From positions 1 to 37,571 of the forward strand of contig CADATO010000033.1 in the NCBI GenBank assembly GCA_902790905.1: a stretch of DNA of 37,571 nucleotides. Reading direction: 5' to 3'. The stretch's first letter is position 1; each line of letters begins with the position of its first letter. The DNA comes from an uncultured Eubacteriales bacterium (GTDB lineage: Bacteria > Bacillota > Clostridia > Peptostreptococcales > Anaerovoracaceae). Below, piece by piece: positions 24,476 to 33,324 of this stretch. A program made the position numbers and the translations under genes. The notes beneath the pieces were generated by a model. The model was not told where the DNA came from and ran no database searches. It saw nothing but the letters and a program-made list of their open reading frames with translations.

Positions 24476-27237
24476 CCGGAGCGCGCGAAGGAAAACAGAA
24501 TACACGCCTGACCGTCGGCCTGCTCGCGCATGTCGACGCCGGCAAGACGACGCTCTCCGAGGCGATGCTCTACACTGCGGGGGCGCTCCGCAAGCTGGGC
24601 CGTGTCGACCACGGCGACAGTTTCCTCGACGGGGAGTCGCTCGAGCGCGAACGCGGCATCACGATCTTTTCCAAGCAGGCCAGACTCAGCTGGCAGGAAG
24701 GCGAAGACGCCTGTGCGGCGGACATCACGCTGCTCGATACCCCGGGGCACGTGGACTTTTCGGCGGAGACGGAGCGGACGCTGCCGGTGCTCGATCTTGC
24801 GGTGCTCGTGATCAGCGCGGCGGACGGCATCCAGAGCCATACGGAGACCTTGTGGAAACTCCTGCGGCGCTACGGCGTGCCGACGTTCCTGTTCATCAAC
24901 AAGATGGACCTTGCGATCCGCAGCCGGGACGAGATCCTGGAGAGGCTGACCTCACGGCTCGGGCAGGGCTTTGTGGCCATGCCGGGCAGCAGCCTCAACG
25001 GCTGGCGCGGCACTGTAGGGGGACGCGAAGAGCCTGCCGACGAGGAATCGCTCTACGACGCGCTCACCCTCGCCAGCGAATCGCTGACCGAAAAGCTCCT
25101 GGAAAACGGCACCCTCACGGAGAAGGATATCGCGGCCGCCATTGCAGAACGCGAGGTGTTCCCGTGCTATTTTGGTGCGGCGCTGAAGAATGAAGGCATC
25201 GAAGCGCTGCTGAACGGCATCGCCCGGTACGGGCTGCCGGCGCAGGGCGGGAAAGAAACCGCGGCAAGTGCGGTGTCTGCTACAGAAACGCCGTTTGGCG
25301 CGCGCGTCTTCAAGATCGCCCGCGATCCGAACGGGGAGCGCCTGACATTTGTAAAGATCACGGGCGGCCGCATCAAAGTCAAAGAAGAAATCGAAGGCGC
25401 CGGCAAGGTGGATCAGATCCGCCTGTACAGCGGTGCGAAATATACAATGGTGCAGGAAGCGGACGCAGGCATGATCTGCGCGCTGACCGGGCTTGCGGAC
25501 ACGCGCCCCGGCATGGGTCTTGGCGCGGAAGAAGACGGCGCCGAGGAAGTGCTGGAGCCGTTCCTGTCGTACCGGGCGGTCCTGCCCGCCGGGAAGGAGC
25601 CGCGGCTTGTGTACGAAGATCTGTCGCAGCTCGCGGAGGAGGATCCGAAGCTGAGCGTCGCTCTGGACAGGGGCACCGGCGAGATCACCGTGCGCCTTAT
25701 GGGGCAGGTGCAGATGGAGGTGCTGGAACGCCTTGCGCAGGACCGGTTCGGCTATCCGGTCACCTTTGACAGCGGCCGCATCGTCTACCGCGAGACTATC
25801 GCGGACACGGTGGAAGGCGTCGGGCACTTCGAGCCGCTGCGCCACTACGCGGAGGTGCACCTCCTGCTCGAGCCGGGCGAGCGCGGCAGCGGACTTGTGT
25901 TTGATACGTGTGTGAGCGAGGATGTGCTCGACCGCAACTGGCAGCGCCTCATCCTCTCGCACCTCACAGAAAGAGAACTGCGCGGCGTGCTGACCAATGC
26001 GCCGCTCACCGATATGAAGATCACGCTGGCCGCCGGCAAGGCGCATAAGAAGCACACCGAAGGCGGTGATTTCCGGCAGGCGACTTTCCGCGCGCTCCGG
26101 CAGGGCCTGATGAAAGCGGAAAGTGTCCTTTTGGAGCCTTTCTTTGCCTACACCCTGGAAGTGCCGGCGGACAAGGTCGGCCGCGCCATGACGGATATCC
26201 AGCGCATGGACGGGACGATCGACGGACCGCAGCAGGAAGGCGAGACGGCGGTCCTCACAGGGCGCGCCCCGGCTGCGCAAATGAAAGACTACGTCCTCGA
26301 AGTGGTGAACTACACCGGCGGGCGCGGCAGGCTCAGCTGCCAGCTCGACGGATACGGTCCCTGCAAGGAGCAGGCGGCGGTCGTTGAAGAGATCGGCTAT
26401 GATGCAGAGCGCGATGTGAACGACCCGGCGGATTCCGTGTTCGTCAGCCACGACGGCTCCGATATCGTGCCCTGGTATGACGTCGAGCAGAAGATGCATC
26501 TGCCGTCTGTCCTGAAAGACCGCGGCGGCGCGGATGACGGCGCAGAAGGCGCGGATGACGCGGGCAGCCTGCGCGACCGGGCAGCCACCTATGTGGACAG
26601 CGCGGCGAGCGATGCAGAGCTCATGGCGATCTTCGAGCGCACCTACGGGCCGATCAGGACGAGCCCGCTGGCGGGCGGCCGCGCTGGCAAGGACAAGCAG
26701 CGCATGATGGAACAGCGCCGCAAGCTGGCCGGGGCGAATGGGCCGAAAGCTGCGTCCGGAAGCGGACAGAGCGATTCCATGAAAAAGCCGCACACCAGGG
26801 TCAAGGGCAACCCCGAGCACCTCATCATCGACGGCTACAACCTGCTCCACGCCAATGAAGAGTGGGCGAAACAGATGGACGGCGATTTGGCGGTCGTAAG
26901 AGAACGGCTGCAGGACATCCTGGCGAATTATGCCGGTTTTACAGGCTCGGCGGTGACGCTGGTCTTCGACGCTTACAAGCGCGTGCCGGGTCCCGGTTCG
27001 CGGGAGGACATCAACGGGGTCGACGTGGTGTACACGAAGGAAGGCGAGACGGCGGATGTGTTCATCGAGCGGATGGTGTACGAACGCGGCAAGAAAGAGC
27101 AGATGCGCGTTGTCACCTCGGACGGGCTCATCCAGACCCTGACGCTGGGGCATGGCGCGCTCCGCACCTCATCCAGAGAATTCCTGAAGGAGCTCGAGGC
27201 GATCGAAGAGGCGATCCGCGAGGCGCTGCAGGGGTGA
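24472..27237 (+). CDS. Tet(M)/EF-G-like ribosomal GTPase fused to a Rae1/YacP-like NYN domain
   Basis: A 921-residue translation GTPase. G motifs are AHVDAGKTT (19-27), RGIT (61-64), DTPGH (89-93) and NKMD (143-146), and the later domains follow the layout of ribosomal protection proteins such as Tet(M). After a low-complexity Asp/Ala/Gly and basic linker (about 685-775), residues 784-905 form an NYN domain like Rae1/YacP: IIDGYNLL with Asp787, LVFDAYK, VYTKEGETADVFIERM, VVTSDGLIQ. Rae1 of Bacillus cuts mRNA in the ribosomal A site. The start is TTG with GGAGG 6 bases upstream, overlapping the Nudix stop. Acquired tetracycline resistance should not be assumed: it is long, fused and composition-matched to the chromosome. 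Confidence 0.88.
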   Translation: MTGAREGKQNTRLTVGLLAHVDAGKTTLSEAMLYTAGALRKLGRVDHGDSFLDGESLERERGITIFSKQARLSWQEGEDACAADITLLDTPGHVDFSAETERTLPVLDLAVLVISAADGIQSHTETLWKLLRRYGVPTFLFINKMDLAIRSRDEILERLTSRLGQGFVAMPGSSLNGWRGTVGGREEPADEESLYDALTLASESLTEKLLENGTLTEKDIAAAIAEREVFPCYFGAALKNEGIEALLNGIARYGLPAQGGKETAASAVSATETPFGARVFKIARDPNGERLTFVKITGGRIKVKEEIEGAGKVDQIRLYSGAKYTMVQEADAGMICALTGLADTRPGMGLGAEEDGAEEVLEPFLSYRAVLPAGKEPRLVYEDLSQLAEEDPKLSVALDRGTGEITVRLMGQVQMEVLERLAQDRFGYPVTFDSGRIVYRETIADTVEGVGHFEPLRHYAEVHLLLEPGERGSGLVFDTCVSEDVLDRNWQRLILSHLTERELRGVLTNAPLTDMKITLAAGKAHKKHTEGGDFRQATFRALRQGLMKAESVLLEPFFAYTLEVPADKVGRAMTDIQRMDGTIDGPQQEGETAVLTGRAPAAQMKDYVLEVVNYTGGRGRLSCQLDGYGPCKEQAAVVEEIGYDAERDVNDPADSVFVSHDGSDIVPWYDVEQKMHLPSVLKDRGGADDGAEGADDAGSLRDRAATYVDSAASDAELMAIFERTYGPIRTSPLAGGRAGKDKQRMMEQRRKLAGANGPKAASGSGQSDSMKKPHTRVKGNPEHLIIDGYNLLHANEEWAKQMDGDLAVVRERLQDILANYAGFTGSAVTLVFDAYKRVPGPGSREDINGVDVVYTKEGETADVFIERMVYERGKKEQMRVVTSDGLIQTLTLGHGALRTSSREFLKELEAIEEAIREALQG

Positions 27238-27242
27238 CGCGT

Positions 27243-27271
27243 TTGACAACTGCCTGCGATATCGGTATATT
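27243..27271 (+). promoter_or_regulatory. Promoter of the acetyltransferase gene
   Basis: TTGACA (27243-27248), 17 bases and TATATT (27266-27271), starting 5 bases after the preceding stop. Confidence 0.7.
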
Positions 27272-27317
27272 TGGTATCGTGCACTTAATATAAGAAGAGA
27301 AATACAGAGGGGAAACC

Positions 27318-27842
27318 ATGATCAGAAAAGCAACCAGAGAAGACCTGCCGCGCATCATCGAGATCTACGAGGACGTCCACACGATGGAGGAACTCGGCGA
27401 TATCGTGATTGGCTGGCAGAGAGACGTGTACCCGACGCGCTGGACCGCGGAGGATGCGCTGACAAGAGACGACCTTTATGTCCTGGAATCGCCTGACGGT
27501 GAGATCGTCGCGACGGCGATCATCAACAAGAAGCAGGTCCCGGGCATCTACGATCAGATCGAATGGAAATACGAAGCGGATGATGAGGAAGTCCTGGTCA
27601 TCCATACGCTGGCGGTTTCCCCGAACCATATGCGCAAGGGGTATGCGGCCGAATTCCTGCGGTATTATGAGGCAATGGCGACCATCGGCAACTGCAAGGC
27701 GCTGCGCCTCGACACCGGCTCGCGCAACCATCTGGCCCGCCGCATCTACGAGAGTTACGGCTACCGCGAGGCGGACATCGTGCAGAGCGAGTTCAACGGC
27801 CTTGAAGGCGTCAACATCGTCCTGCTCGAGAAGAAGCTGTAA
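27318..27842 (+). CDS. GNAT-family N-acetyltransferase
   Basis: A 174-residue acetyl-CoA-dependent acetyltransferase. The N-terminus MIRKATREDLPRIIEIYED is typical of GNAT enzymes. VIHTLAVSPNHMRKGYAAEFL provides the strand and the acetyl-CoA-binding loop (R/Q-x-x-G-x-A), and YESYGYRE is the usual late motif. GAGGGG lies before ATG 27318. It has its own promoter and terminator, so it is monocistronic. The substrate cannot be told. Confidence 0.88.
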   Translation: MIRKATREDLPRIIEIYEDVHTMEELGDIVIGWQRDVYPTRWTAEDALTRDDLYVLESPDGEIVATAIINKKQVPGIYDQIEWKYEADDEEVLVIHTLAVSPNHMRKGYAAEFLRYYEAMATIGNCKALRLDTGSRNHLARRIYESYGYREADIVQSEFNGLEGVNIVLLEKKL

Positions 27843-27880
27843 AGCAATCCATCTGCAGCTTAACGACGGGAGGCTGAAGA

Positions 27881-27897
27881 GGCTGCGCTGCGCAGCC
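27881..27897 (+). repeat. Hairpin downstream of the acetyltransferase
   Basis: GGCTGCG (27881-27887) and CGCAGCC (27891-27897) with a CTG loop form a strong 7-bp hairpin without a T-run. It lies 35 bases before the terminator stem at 27932 and may protect the 3' end or aid termination. Confidence 0.5.
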
Positions 27898-27931
27898 GCA
27901 CCGAAGTGAATCGACAAAAGTCAGAAAACAG

Positions 27932-27967
27932 AAAGAGAGAACGAGAGAGCTCATTCTCTCTTTTCTT
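27932..27967 (+). terminator. Terminator after the acetyltransferase
   Basis: AAAGAGAGAA (27932-27941) pairs perfectly with TTCTCTCTTT (27954-27963) around a 12-base loop, followed by TCTTT. The A/G-rich stem is weak and the T-run is interrupted. Confidence 0.65.
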
Positions 27968-27979
27968 TACCGGGCAAAA

Positions 27980-27988
27980 TGATATAAT
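27980..27988 (+). promoter_or_regulatory. Extended -10 promoter of the GH25 gene
   Basis: TG-A-TATAAT (27980-27988) lies 35 bases before the ATG; no clear -35 box is seen. Confidence 0.55.
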
Positions 27989-28022
27989 CATCCTGCTGAA
28001 ATAAAACGAAAGGATATCAGAT

Positions 28023-29714
28023 ATGAGACTGAGGCGCAGACATTGGAATATGAGAGCAATGCAACAGCACTTCGCCGTGGTGATGTGCCTTCTTTTGGCA
28101 ATCACACTGTGCCTTGTACAGATACCTGTGTCATATGCTGCAGACGAATCGGAGTACGCGCAGGAAATGGCAGATGACCCTGAAAGTCCGCAGAATCGCA
28201 TGTATACGGACAAAACGACATCCGGGACGGCGGGATCTGTCGAAGAACCGGCAGCCGTTGTGATGCAGGATAATCCGTATTATCTGGGAATAGATGTATC
28301 TTACTGGAATGGAGAGTCTATTGACTGGGATAAGGTGCGTGCTGCAGGTGTGCAGTTTGTCTTTGTACGTGTTGGGTATGCTGGTTGGTCAAGTGGCTCT
28401 ATCACTGCAGATTATATGTATAAAAAGAATATTATTAACGCCTACAATGCAGGGCTGCGAGTGGGGGTTTATATTTATTCACAGGCAACAACCCCTGCAG
28501 AAGCACGCGCTGAAGCTGATTTCGTCGTCGATAAGATAGAACCATATCGGCAGTATATATCTATGCCTGTCGTAATGGATATGGAGAGTCCGATGACTTA
28601 TGGGGCTAGTAATACTAAGACCTACTGGGCAAAAGGGGCGGTTTCTAAGGCGCAAGTGGTTGATAATTATAAAGCGTTTGCTTATATCATTCGCATTGCA
28701 GGCTATACGCCAATGTTCTATACATATACTTCTTGGATAACGGAGCATATTGGCGATAGCATGTCCATGATTTCTAAAACAGGAGATCCCTTTTGGATCG
28801 CAGAGTATCCTGCATCAGTTGGAGCACAACCGCCATTATTTTCAAAACTATACGGTTCGTTGTACAAATATGAATTCTGGCAGTACAGTTCAAGCGGGAG
28901 TATTGCGGGGATTAGTTCAAATGTTGATTGCAACCGGTGGTACACTGATGACATTGAGAAGTATAGCCCGCCAGATGGCAGTTGGTCCAAAGATAACCAG
29001 GGATGGTGCTATGTAGATGAAAATGGTAATAAGTATCGGAGCATCTGGATCAAAGACAGCAAAGGATGGACATGGCTGGATGGCGATGGTTATTGGGTAG
29101 AGGGGACTGGTTGGCTTAAGGCAAACGGATTATGGTATTATCTGGTTGATGGGTATAGGCAGACAAACAAGTGGATAAGTATCGATGGTTCCTGGTACTA
29201 TTTGAGTAAATATGGCGTTATGGTGACAGGCTGGCAAAGCATTAACGGCGCGTGGTATCATATGAGCGATTCCGGTGCCATGCAGACCGGCTGGCAGAAA
29301 ATCGGGGATTCCTGGTACTATATGAACAGTGACGGTGTCATGCAGACCGGCTGGCAGAAGATCCAGGGGTCCTGGTACTATATGAACAGAGACGGTGTCA
29401 TGCAGACCGGTTGGGAGAAGATTGGCAGCAGATGGTATTATTTGAATTCTTCTGGCATTATGCAGACCGGCTGGAAAAGGATTGGCAATAACTGGTACTG
29501 CTTTAATGAGAGTGGTACTATGGGATATTCAGAATGGAGAAATGGATACTGGCTTGATGCAAACGGAGTCTGGTCGTATCAGCCAAAGGGTTCCTGGAGA
29601 AAAAGCAAGGGCCGTTGGTGGTTTGGCGATACATCGGGCTGGTACGCAAGGAATACGAAGATCTGGATCAACGGATCGCAGTACAGTTTTGATGCAGACG
29701 GTTGGCTGAAGTAG
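28023..29714 (+). CDS. Secreted GH25 lysozyme with cell-wall-binding repeats
   Basis: A 563-residue secreted muramidase. An unusually basic N-terminus is followed by a hydrophobic signal core (17-34) ending near SYAA. Residues 85-320 are the glycoside hydrolase 25 domain: LGIDVSYWNG with Asp91, FVRVGYAGW, and VVMDMES with Asp186 and Glu188 as acid residues. Residues about 325-563 hold Trp/Tyr-rich CW-type repeats that bind wall polymers. The GH25 part uses many more A/T-ending codons than its neighbours, a sign of separate origin. AAGGA lies 8 bases before ATG 28023. It could remodel the cell's own wall or attack others. Confidence 0.9.
   Translation: MRLRRRHWNMRAMQQHFAVVMCLLLAITLCLVQIPVSYAADESEYAQEMADDPESPQNRMYTDKTTSGTAGSVEEPAAVVMQDNPYYLGIDVSYWNGESIDWDKVRAAGVQFVFVRVGYAGWSSGSITADYMYKKNIINAYNAGLRVGVYIYSQATTPAEARAEADFVVDKIEPYRQYISMPVVMDMESPMTYGASNTKTYWAKGAVSKAQVVDNYKAFAYIIRIAGYTPMFYTYTSWITEHIGDSMSMISKTGDPFWIAEYPASVGAQPPLFSKLYGSLYKYEFWQYSSSGSIAGISSNVDCNRWYTDDIEKYSPPDGSWSKDNQGWCYVDENGNKYRSIWIKDSKGWTWLDGDGYWVEGTGWLKANGLWYYLVDGYRQTNKWISIDGSWYYLSKYGVMVTGWQSINGAWYHMSDSGAMQTGWQKIGDSWYYMNSDGVMQTGWQKIQGSWYYMNRDGVMQTGWEKIGSRWYYLNSSGIMQTGWKRIGNNWYCFNESGTMGYSEWRNGYWLDANGVWSYQPKGSWRKSKGRWWFGDTSGWYARNTKIWINGSQYSFDADGWLK
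29221..29520 (+). repeat. Five tandem 60-bp repeats encoding 20-residue wall-binding units
   Basis: Units of exactly 60 bases encode the pattern MQTGWQKIGDSWYYMNSDGV. Copies 2 and 3 (29281-29400) are nearly identical in DNA, which indicates recent duplication; outer copies have diverged. The array lies inside the lysozyme gene. Confidence 0.85.
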
Positions 29715-29734
29715 GAAGAAAGACGGGCAGAAAG

Positions 29735-31369
29735 ATGAAAGATAAACACGCCATAGATATGATCAATGGATCTTTAGGCAATAAGATCTTTCTCTTTGCG
29801 TTGCCTCTGGCGCTTACCGGCATTCTGCAGCAGCTTTTTAATGCGGCGGACGTAGCGGTCATCGGCCAGTTCGTCGGCAAGGAAGCCATGGCGGCGGTCG
29901 GCAGCAATGCGCCGGTCGTCGGTCTTCTGGTGAATCTGTTCGTGGGCGTTTCCTTAGGCACGAACGTCGTCATCGCCAAGTATACCGGGCGCCGGGACCG
30001 CAAGAGGATCCGGTCAGCCGTCTATACATCGCTGGTGTTCGCAGTCGTGAGCGGGCTGGTCATGACGGGTGTCGGGCAGCTGGTCATCGGGCCGCTGCTG
30101 CACATGATGGACGTGCCGCCGGAAGTCTATCCGATGTCGCTGCTGTACATGCGCATCTATCTGTGCGGTCTGCCGATCATCCTGCTGTACAACTTCCTGT
30201 CCGCGATCTTCCGCAGCCAGGGGGATACACGCACCCCGCTGTTGTGCCTTACGACATCCGGCATCATCAATGTGTGTCTCAACCTGTTCTTTGTCCTCAT
30301 TGTGGGCATGGGCGTGGAAGGTGTTGCGATCGCGACCGTCATTGCGAACATCGTGAGTTCCTCGATGCTGCTGTTCTTCCTCTCCCGCGTGAAGGGACCG
30401 ACCTCGATCCACAAGCGCGACTTCCATGTGCGGGGCAGCGTGCTGAAGGAGATCCTCGCGATCGGCATCCCGGCCGGTGTGCAGAGCACGGTATTCTCCA
30501 TCGCCAACATCGTCATCCAGTCCGCGATCAACGGCCTGGGGGCGGACTATATGGCGGCGTCTTCCGCCGCATTCAACGTAGAGATCTTCGCGTTCTTCAT
30601 CCTGAACGCGTTCGGCCAGGCCTGCACAACCTTCATCGGGCAGAACTTCGGCGCGGGCAAGTACGACCGCTGCCGCAGGGTATTCTGGATCGCGTTGGCG
30701 CAGGGCCAGGCGATGACCATCATCCTGGCGGCTATCCTGCTGCTCTTCGGCAAGCAGTTCCTGTCGGTCTTCAACGGCGACCCGACAGTCTTGACACTTG
30801 GCTATGTGCGGCTGCTGTTCATTCTCATTCCGGAGCCGATCAACGTCTGCATCGAAGTCCTCTCCGGCGCGATGCGCGGCTACGGCAGGTCGCTCATTCC
30901 GGCGCTGATCTCGATTGGGGGCATCGTCGGGGTCCGTGTGATCTGGGTCTACACGGTCTTCCGTCAGATGGGCACGTATGAGTCGCTGATGGCAGTCTAT
31001 CCGGCGAGCTGGATCGCGACAGCATTCATGATGACCATTGCGTACTGCATCTTCCGCAAGACGACGCTTGTCAAGTGGCGCGAAGCACAGACCCGGCGCG
31101 AAAACGGCGGTGCGGCGTACGATCCGGTGCGGGCGGCTGAAGAAGCAGCGGAGCGCGCACTGGCAGACAGACTGCCAGGCCGTGAGAATGAGACCGTGCA
31201 GGAAAATGCGGCACCTGTGAAATCTGCAGTGGATCATACAGAAGCCGTTGTTGATTATGATCCTGTGCGTGCAGCCGAGGCTGCGGCGGAGGCGGCGCTT
31301 GAAAGAAAGTACCCGGGACTCCTGTCCCCGCGGTCGGACACCATCCCGCCGCCGGAGGAGGGCGTATAG
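29735..31369 (+). CDS. MATE-family efflux transporter with a repeated cytosolic tail
   Basis: A 544-residue multidrug/toxin exporter with 12 hydrophobic segments. The opening INGSLGNKIFLFALPLALTGILQQLFNAADVAVIGQFVG and GNAPVVGLLVNLFVG-like region are classic MATE. Beyond the normal end (about residue 450) there is a 95-residue hydrophilic tail with two copies of YDPVRAAE-x-AAE-x-AL (from 462 and 508). ATG 29735 is preferred for the standard N-terminus; TTG 29702 would overlap the lysozyme gene. It starts 20 bases after the lysozyme stop and is probably cotranscribed with it. Confidence 0.88.
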   Translation: MKDKHAIDMINGSLGNKIFLFALPLALTGILQQLFNAADVAVIGQFVGKEAMAAVGSNAPVVGLLVNLFVGVSLGTNVVIAKYTGRRDRKRIRSAVYTSLVFAVVSGLVMTGVGQLVIGPLLHMMDVPPEVYPMSLLYMRIYLCGLPIILLYNFLSAIFRSQGDTRTPLLCLTTSGIINVCLNLFFVLIVGMGVEGVAIATVIANIVSSSMLLFFLSRVKGPTSIHKRDFHVRGSVLKEILAIGIPAGVQSTVFSIANIVIQSAINGLGADYMAASSAAFNVEIFAFFILNAFGQACTTFIGQNFGAGKYDRCRRVFWIALAQGQAMTIILAAILLLFGKQFLSVFNGDPTVLTLGYVRLLFILIPEPINVCIEVLSGAMRGYGRSLIPALISIGGIVGVRVIWVYTVFRQMGTYESLMAVYPASWIATAFMMTIAYCIFRKTTLVKWREAQTRRENGGAAYDPVRAAEEAAERALADRLPGRENETVQENAAPVKSAVDHTEAVVDYDPVRAAEAAAEAALERKYPGLLSPRSDTIPPPEEGV

Positions 31370-31397
31370 ACAGATTTGCCGGGAAGACAGCGAGCAG

Positions 31398-31440
31398 GAG
31401 CGATTCCTTATTGTCAGAGGAATCGCTCTGTTATATTATT
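31398..31440 (+). terminator. Terminator formed by an inverted pair of the genome repeat
   Basis: GAGCGATTCCT (31398-31408) pairs perfectly over 11 bp with AGGAATCGCTC (31418-31428) around a 9-base loop, followed by a T/A-rich tail. The two arms are two copies of the GAGCGATTCC repeat in opposite orientation. It ends the lysozyme-MATE unit. Confidence 0.8.
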
Positions 31441-31450
31441 AAGAATAATA
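31434..31450. promoter_or_regulatory. AT-rich inverted repeat before paaK
   Basis: TATTATT-AAG-AATAATA is a perfect 7-bp inverted repeat about 90 bases before the paaK ATG. It may be an operator or simply the AT-rich tail of the terminator. No convincing paaK promoter is seen in 31451-31541. Confidence 0.3.
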
Positions 31451-31541
31451 GTTTTGCAATGCTAACATGGGACAGAAGTTGCTGCAGGACTGTTACACAG
31501 CCGTTACAGGAAAGTGAATAAGAAAGAGAAAAGGTACCATT

Positions 31542-32843
31542 ATGGGAAACTACCACCACCCGGAGATCGAGACGATGCCGCGTGCGGACATCGAAGCGCT
31601 GCAGAGTGCACGGCTTGTCGAAGCGGTGGAGCGCGTGTACAACACCGTTCCGGCATACCGCAAAAAGATGGAAGCGCTCGGCGTTGAGCCACGCCACATC
31701 AAGGGCATCGAGGATTTGCACCTCCTGCCGTTCATCACGAAGGATGACTTAAGAGAGGAATATCCATACGGGTTCCTGGGCGCACCGCTCGATGATGTCG
31801 TCCGCATCCAGTCCACCTCCGGCACCACCGGCCGCAGAGTCGTTGCGTTCTACACGCAGGCAGACATCGACCTCTGGGAAGATTGCTGCGCAAGAGCCAT
31901 CGTCGCGGCGGGCGGCACAAAGAAGGACGTTGTGCAGGTCAGCTACGGCTACGGCCTGTTCACCGGTGCAGCCGGGATCGCCGGCGGTGCGCATAAGATG
32001 GGTGCCATGACGCTGCCGATGAGCTCGGGCAATACCGACCGGCAGCTGCAGTTCATGGCCGACCTCGAAGCAACGATCATCGCCTGCACCCCGTCGTACG
32101 CGGCGTATCTGGCTGAAAGCATCCACGAGAAAGGCATGCGCGACCAGATCAAGCTGAAGGCCGGCATCTTTGGCGCGGAGGCGTGGACCGAAGAGATGCG
32201 CCATGACATCGAGCAGAGTCTCGGCATCAAAGCGTACGACATCTACGGCCTGACCGAACTGTCCGGCCCCGGCGTCAGCTTCGAATGCGAAGAGCAGGCC
32301 GGCATGCACATCAACGAAGACCACTTCATCCCCGAGATCATCGACCCGAAGACCGGTGAAGTGCTTCCGAAAGGGTCCAAGGGCGAACTCGTCTTCACAG
32401 CGGTCACCAAGCACGCGTTCCCGCTCCTCCGGTACCGCACCAAGGACATCACCCAGCTCAACTACGAGCCCTGCGCCTGCGGCCGCACACACGTGCGCAT
32501 GCACAAGCCGATGGGCCGCAGCGACGACATGATGATCGTCAAGGGCGTCAATGTCTTCCCGAGCCAGATCGAGACCGTCCTCATGAACCAGGGCTACCCG
32601 GCGAACTACCAGATCATCGTCACGCGCGTCAAGACCAGCGACAACATCGAGGTCCAGGTCGAGATGACACCGGAGATGTTCTCCGACAGCCTGACCGAAG
32701 TCTCCAAGAAAGAGAAGGAACTCGTCGGCGCACTCAAGTCCATGCTCGGCATCTACTGCGACGTCAGACTGGTGGCTCCGAAGAGCATCACCCGCAGCGA
32801 GGGCAAGGCCCAGCGCGTCATCGACAAGAGAAACCTGTACTAG
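31542..32843 (+). CDS. paaK: Phenylacetate-CoA ligase family enzyme
   Basis: A 433-residue adenylate-forming ligase of the PaaK type. AMP-binding signature STSGTTGRR, then YGYGLFTGAAG, YGLTELSGPGV and the C-terminal GRSDDMMIVKGVNVFPSQIE that contributes the catalytic Lys are visible. PaaK activates phenylacetate or similar aryl acids with CoA and ATP. Length is normal. AAAAGG lies before ATG 31542. A tandem-ACT gene follows after 28 bases; this pair is common in anaerobes, where the acid may come from aromatic amino-acid fermentation (indolepyruvate/phenylpyruvate oxidoreductases). The true substrate is not proven. Confidence 0.9.
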   Translation: MGNYHHPEIETMPRADIEALQSARLVEAVERVYNTVPAYRKKMEALGVEPRHIKGIEDLHLLPFITKDDLREEYPYGFLGAPLDDVVRIQSTSGTTGRRVVAFYTQADIDLWEDCCARAIVAAGGTKKDVVQVSYGYGLFTGAAGIAGGAHKMGAMTLPMSSGNTDRQLQFMADLEATIIACTPSYAAYLAESIHEKGMRDQIKLKAGIFGAEAWTEEMRHDIEQSLGIKAYDIYGLTELSGPGVSFECEEQAGMHINEDHFIPEIIDPKTGEVLPKGSKGELVFTAVTKHAFPLLRYRTKDITQLNYEPCACGRTHVRMHKPMGRSDDMMIVKGVNVFPSQIETVLMNQGYPANYQIIVTRVKTSDNIEVQVEMTPEMFSDSLTEVSKKEKELVGALKSMLGIYCDVRLVAPKSITRSEGKAQRVIDKRNLY

Positions 32844-32871
32844 GAATCGCTCAGCGCAAGGAGGAAATATC

Positions 32872-33309
32872 ATGAACATCCAGCAAATTTCCGTATTCCT
32901 GGAGAATCGCCCCGGCGCCATGGCCGCCTTTACGAAGCTGCTCCAGAAGAACAACATCGACCTGCGCGCCCTGTCTCTGGCGGAGACAGAGAACTTCGGC
33001 ATCGTCCGTGTCATCACGGATGATCCGATGACCACCGTGCAGGTGCTCAAAGACGGGGGCTATATCTGCTCCCTGACCCCGGTCATCGCCGTGGCCATCG
33101 AGGATAAACCCGGCGCGCTCGTCGACCTGCTCGACACCATGGGCGATGCGGGCATCAACCTCGAATACACGTATGCGTTCCTGGCGAAGAAAGCCAACAG
33201 CGCATGCATCGCGTTCCGCGTGACGGACAACGAGGCGGCCAGCAAGCTGCTCGCCGAGAGAGGCATCAAGACGCTTGGCCAGGAAGATCTGCCGGCGCTG
33301 TTTGAATAA
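32872..33309 (+). CDS. Tandem ACT-domain protein
   Basis: A 145-residue protein made of two ACT domains: ISVFLENRPGAMAAFTKLLQKNNIDLRALSL and then VIAVAIEDKPGALVDLLDTMGDAGINLEYTYAF. ACT pairs bind amino acids. GGAGG lies 7 bases before the ATG. Its position between paaK and a LysA-like decarboxylase suggests that it senses an amino acid, possibly aromatic, and adjusts a neighbour's activity; this is inferred from context. Confidence 0.9.
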   Translation: MNIQQISVFLENRPGAMAAFTKLLQKNNIDLRALSLAETENFGIVRVITDDPMTTVQVLKDGGYICSLTPVIAVAIEDKPGALVDLLDTMGDAGINLEYTYAFLAKKANSACIAFRVTDNEAASKLLAERGIKTLGQEDLPALFE

Positions 33310-33324
33310 GAAAGGAAAGACAAC

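Noticed and set aside
24472..27237. Acquired tetracycline-resistance gene
   Set aside because: The fusion, length and chromosome-like composition point to a housekeeping-type relative; resistance cannot be claimed from sequence.
29221..29520. Regular 60-bp repeats as a CRISPR array
   Set aside because: The repeats are contiguous, in frame and encode wall-binding units; there are no spacers or cas genes.
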